Below are positions 60,812 to 64,000 of a DNA stretch of 64,000 nucleotides, in pieces. The stretch spans positions 1 through 64,000 of the forward strand of contig PUQB01000022.1 in assembly GCA_003024785.1 (NCBI GenBank), written 5' to 3'. The notes below the pieces were generated by a model. That model was not told the origin of the DNA, did not search any database, and saw only the letters and a program-made list of their open reading frames with translations. Source of the stretch: Selaginella tamariscina. Its lineage: Eukaryota; Streptophyta; Lycopodiopsida; Selaginellales; Selaginellaceae. The translations under genes and the position numbers were made by a program. The stretch's first letter is position 1. The number at the start of each line of letters is the position of its first letter.

Positions 60812-61870
60812 GAATGAGTTGTTAATAGCTCTTTAAGATTTGCAAATGCCTACTCGCAATTCTTAAACTAGACAAGAGATGATATTGATGACTTCAACAA
60901 CGCCGCAAGATGCAATACGATCCAAAGATGATCAACAAAACAACTAAGATATTCCTTACAAGAAAGCATTACACATCGTTCACACACTTCGGTGTAGGGA
61001 ACTTTAAAGAAATAAGTTTATTAGGATCAACTTGCAAACTTTCACGGGAAATGCGATAGCTAAGATAAGTGGTGTATTTAGATCTAAATATACACTTAGA
61101 TCGCTTTAGCTTTAAATCAACTTCCCACAACTGATCTAAAACCTTGTGTATATCTTCTCCCATGTTCCTTCCAAGTGGATCAAAACACTGTCGATGAAGT
61201 CAGTAGTCACCTCTAGCATATTGCAAAGAACCTCGTTCATTATATGCTGAAAAGTTGTTGGAGCATTGCTCAAACCAAAAGGCATCACCAAGAACTCATA
61301 TAAACCAAATGGTGTTCAACAATAGTCTTAAAAATGTCCATATTAGGCATTAGAACTTGTCAATATCCAGAAGCGAGATCTAGCTTGGTAAACTAATAGC
61401 TTCACCTTAGTCAATCTAGAAGATCTATAGTATGAGAAAATGGATAAACATCCAAAATAATCACATATCACATGTGATAATCGATGCATAATTGAATGCT
61501 CGCATCTAACTTCGTTACAAAATAAGGTTCACACGCCCAAGGACTTCAAGACTTTTGGGTAACACATTTGTCCGCAAGATCTTGAGCTCCTTCGATGACC
61601 AATGTCAAACATGTACCTTAATCGACATAGCATCTCCAATTTGAATAGGGTAACGTGTTACAATCATGGCCTTAGACGACAAGTCGAAGTTGAAAAGATC
61701 AATATACTCCTTGAGTTGATTAATAAATGCATCACAATGATCATCTAAGGGACATCACAATGATCATCTAAGGGATTTAGAAGAAGAAATGGAAGAACAT
61801 AAAGGAAAGACGACATGAATTAAGGGTGAGACAAAAATGATAGAAGCAGAGGGAAGTATACAGATGATTG
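60812..61870 (-). pseudogene. Decayed Ty3/gypsy pol, protease-RT half
   Basis: On the minus strand the pre-RT region (61790-61560, including the counterpart of PKELKILW) leads to RT. RT has the MPFGL..APTTFQHIMNEVL region near 61290-61225 and SKYTTYLSYRISRESLQVDP, then NKLISLKFPTPKCVND (61090-60970). It ends at a piece matching AFANLKEML near 60850. The frame then resumes after the T-family insertion at 57376. Confidence 0.8.
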
Positions 61871-61929
61871 TGAATTTGGTTGATACAAACTCGATTTGTC
61901 TTTTATTCCTCAATCTGTTGCTACACGTT

Positions 61930-62120
61930 ACCATCTCTATTTGCACCGTGCAATAGAACTAGTCTTTATTCTTATGGCAATGAACATACTCATGCTTGTT
62001 TACAAGATGAGACTAACATCGTTGTTTGTATGGACAATAACGAGCTTGGCTTCAATCTGTGTGAGTGGTGTTGAGTCAAGCTTTTGACCTTATTCTTGAT
62101 ATGGATTGGTTCTTAATGAT
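61930..62120 (+). pseudogene. Gypsy protease fragment, inverted relative to the adjoining pol
   Basis: The plus strand matches 43711-43860 (CAATGAACATACTCATGCTTG, then TTTTGACCTTATTCTTGATA, then TGGATTGGTT). The neighbouring RT is on the minus strand, so an inversion break lies at about 61880-61930. Confidence 0.6.
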
Positions 62121-64000
62121 ACTCTCGAAAGGAAAACGGAGGGGTCGTTAACTTATTCACATGAGGACCCTCCTTTACTAATGCGATTCTTCATTTTCCT
62201 GAAGATCCACCACATCAAAACCTTCCACTGCAGTAGCATCAACCGAATGTTGTTAACGCCAAGGCCTCCACCCCAAAAATGGAAGATGCCAATATGAAAA
62301 ATGTTGACAGCGCCAATACATGTGTCCAACCTCATCACACGCCCACGTCCACGACCCTAACCTTGTGCTAGTACACAAGCAGCAATAACATCAACCTACA
62401 TCGAAGCAGGACCATGGAATTAGAAAACATGAAGCTGTAAGTAGGAGAGGCAATGTCTCATATTGTTGTGCCAAACATAAAGCATTATCAAAAGTCATTG
62501 GAGCTAGTGTATGGACAAGCCCCACAAGGTCTAAATAAAGTGTTGGTTATAACATACTTAACTTGATACGCTCCAACATATTAGGCTCTACATGAAGCAA
62601 AAGGCTCTGAAAACGAACACCAAAGCATCACTATCTCAGATTGCATCATCACAGTTATCAGCATGCCCAAACCTATGTTTAAAGATTGCTAGAAGATATT
62701 CTAATCCCCATGAGTTGCTGCATGTAAATCATGGTACCACTACAACACCATTAGAAAACTCATGCAAACACTAGGCATTATCCCATGAATGATATGTGGC
62801 AACCATGGTAAAATGATCAAAAATCAATGGTACATTATCCCTAGGAACGTCACCATCAATTGAGTCTGATTTTTTAGTTGCACCTATATAACATCTAATA
62901 ATTGCATGAACAACTACTCCACAGACAAAGGATTCGCTTATTGTGCATCCATATATAAAAAAGAAACATGAATAAAACAAATTTAAACAATGGAAAAGCT
63001 ATATTTAAAAAGATAAGAAAGATTTACAAAAAAGACACAAATCTAAGCGCTCCATAGGGACAATTAAAGTACTTCTAATGTGCATCTAGAAGTGCTCCTC
63101 ACCTTCACCAATGTGACAATTCAAAATATAAAAGTGTGCATATTAGACTAATATTGTATTAGCCTAAAATTCTAATTTATACATAAGAATGAATGGTTCA
63201 AATTGAAATCAATCCAATGGTTATTAAAATTCACGACACTAATAATACAACTGTGTTATCAACACCTCATCATGGCATTATTGAATTAAAGATAACAATT
63301 AGGTTTAAAGTATAACTTAGATGAATAACAATTAGGTTAAGGATTCAATTTTGAGATAAACTCACCTATAAATTTTATTTTCAAATATAAAGGTTAAAAA
63401 TTTGATATAAAAAAAAACAAGAATATTTTTATTAAATCCAGCTAAGCTTGAAAACTATTTTGAGGTATCGCGACTCATTTAATAATTTCATAATAACAAA
63501 AATTATTTTTATATTAAAACATGCATATCACAAATTCATATGAGTCAACTAGTATGAGAAAAAAATAAGTCAAAGTAATAATAATGAATTCATTGTGATT
63601 AATGAATGTAAGTTTATAAAATTTAAATTTAAGAAATATTATTTGAAACTGAAAATTCCAATTGATTTTTAAATTAAAATTAAAATACTTAGTTAACTTA
63701 TAAGTTATTCAATTTAATTTTAAAAACAGCAATATAATTTATACAATAAAATATATATAATGTAATGTATTTATAATACTTAAAATTAAATTATTTAATA
63801 TATGGTTTAAAAAAAAAAAGATACAGTCTTTTTAATTGCACGAGTGACACACATAAAATTACTATATATTGATATTGTTATATATTTGATATCATTGTAC
63901 GTGTGACAAAGTAAATTAAAAGGTAAATAGAAGCCCTAATTAGGGTTCTTAAATGGCTTATGTAGGTTTGAGTGCACTGGATACGTGGCTAGAGAGGGAA
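62121..64000. other. Intergenic to window end, no gene seen
   Basis: It may contain further decayed retroelement sequence at 62200-62500. 63145-63255 resembles 55430-55555. The rest is A+T-rich. Confidence 0.4.

Noticed and set aside
1..64000. CRISPR array, rRNA operon, bacterial operon or biosynthetic gene cluster
   Set aside because: No regularly spaced short repeats, no rRNA-like sequence, and the host genes are intron-bearing and unrelated in pathway.

Overview
This window is nuclear DNA of a land plant. The host genes are typical of land plants: a mitochondrial LpxC, a class III peroxidase, a pentatricopeptide-repeat (PPR) protein, a plant-type TCTP, SSU72, and a hydroxypyruvate-reductase relative. 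All have several GT-AG introns. The PPR gene is split into about seven exons, and chromodomain Ty3/gypsy elements are abundant. Both traits fit a seedless plant (moss, liverwort, lycophyte or fern) at least as well as a flowering plant, but the sequence alone does not settle the lineage.

Layout. 1-2501: 5' part of an LTR element on the minus strand (gag plus LTR). 2502-3270: decayed chromovirus pol. 3287-3651: a pair of tRNA-like (SINE-type) units. 3826-10053: a nearly full-length chromovirus on the minus strand with both LTRs. 10787-13018: two nested inverted-repeat DNA elements. 14427-14965: a solo LTR. 16247-17750: SSU72. 19237-19786: a minisatellite. 19787-24163: a second chromovirus with an internal deletion. 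24488-26093: a single copy of the same inverted-repeat DNA element. 26715-27203: the 3' end of an unidentified gene. 31032-34006: a broken hydroxypyruvate-reductase-like gene and an intact conserved plant gene. 34856-36691: peroxidase on the minus strand. 37-42 kb: A+T-rich DNA with tandem repeats. 42545-42870: hAT transposase remnant. 43.7-46.4 kb: decayed gypsy pol. 47063-53033: TCTP, PPR and LpxC, all on the minus strand. 55.6-62.1 kb: another decayed gypsy pol, split by a nested pair of the inverted-repeat element.

The strongest structural result is a family of terminal-inverted-repeat DNA elements, about 1.6-1.8 kb and with no open reading frame. In two separate places one copy lies inside another copy of the same family in the opposite orientation. 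One of these nests lies inside a gypsy pol, so the order of three insertions can be read.

A second observation affects how every gene should be read. SSU72, TCTP and the 180-residue conserved gene are perfectly open. LpxC, PPR, peroxidase and the reductase each carry frame breaks, and nearly all look like single missing bases. LpxC exon lengths fit exactly if three bases are restored. This could be base-calling or assembly error as easily as gene decay, so broken calls here are provisional.

The host genes do not form a pathway. Possible links are positional: LpxC and the PPR gene lie head to tail with about 22 bp between them, and both encode N-termini that look organelle-targeted.
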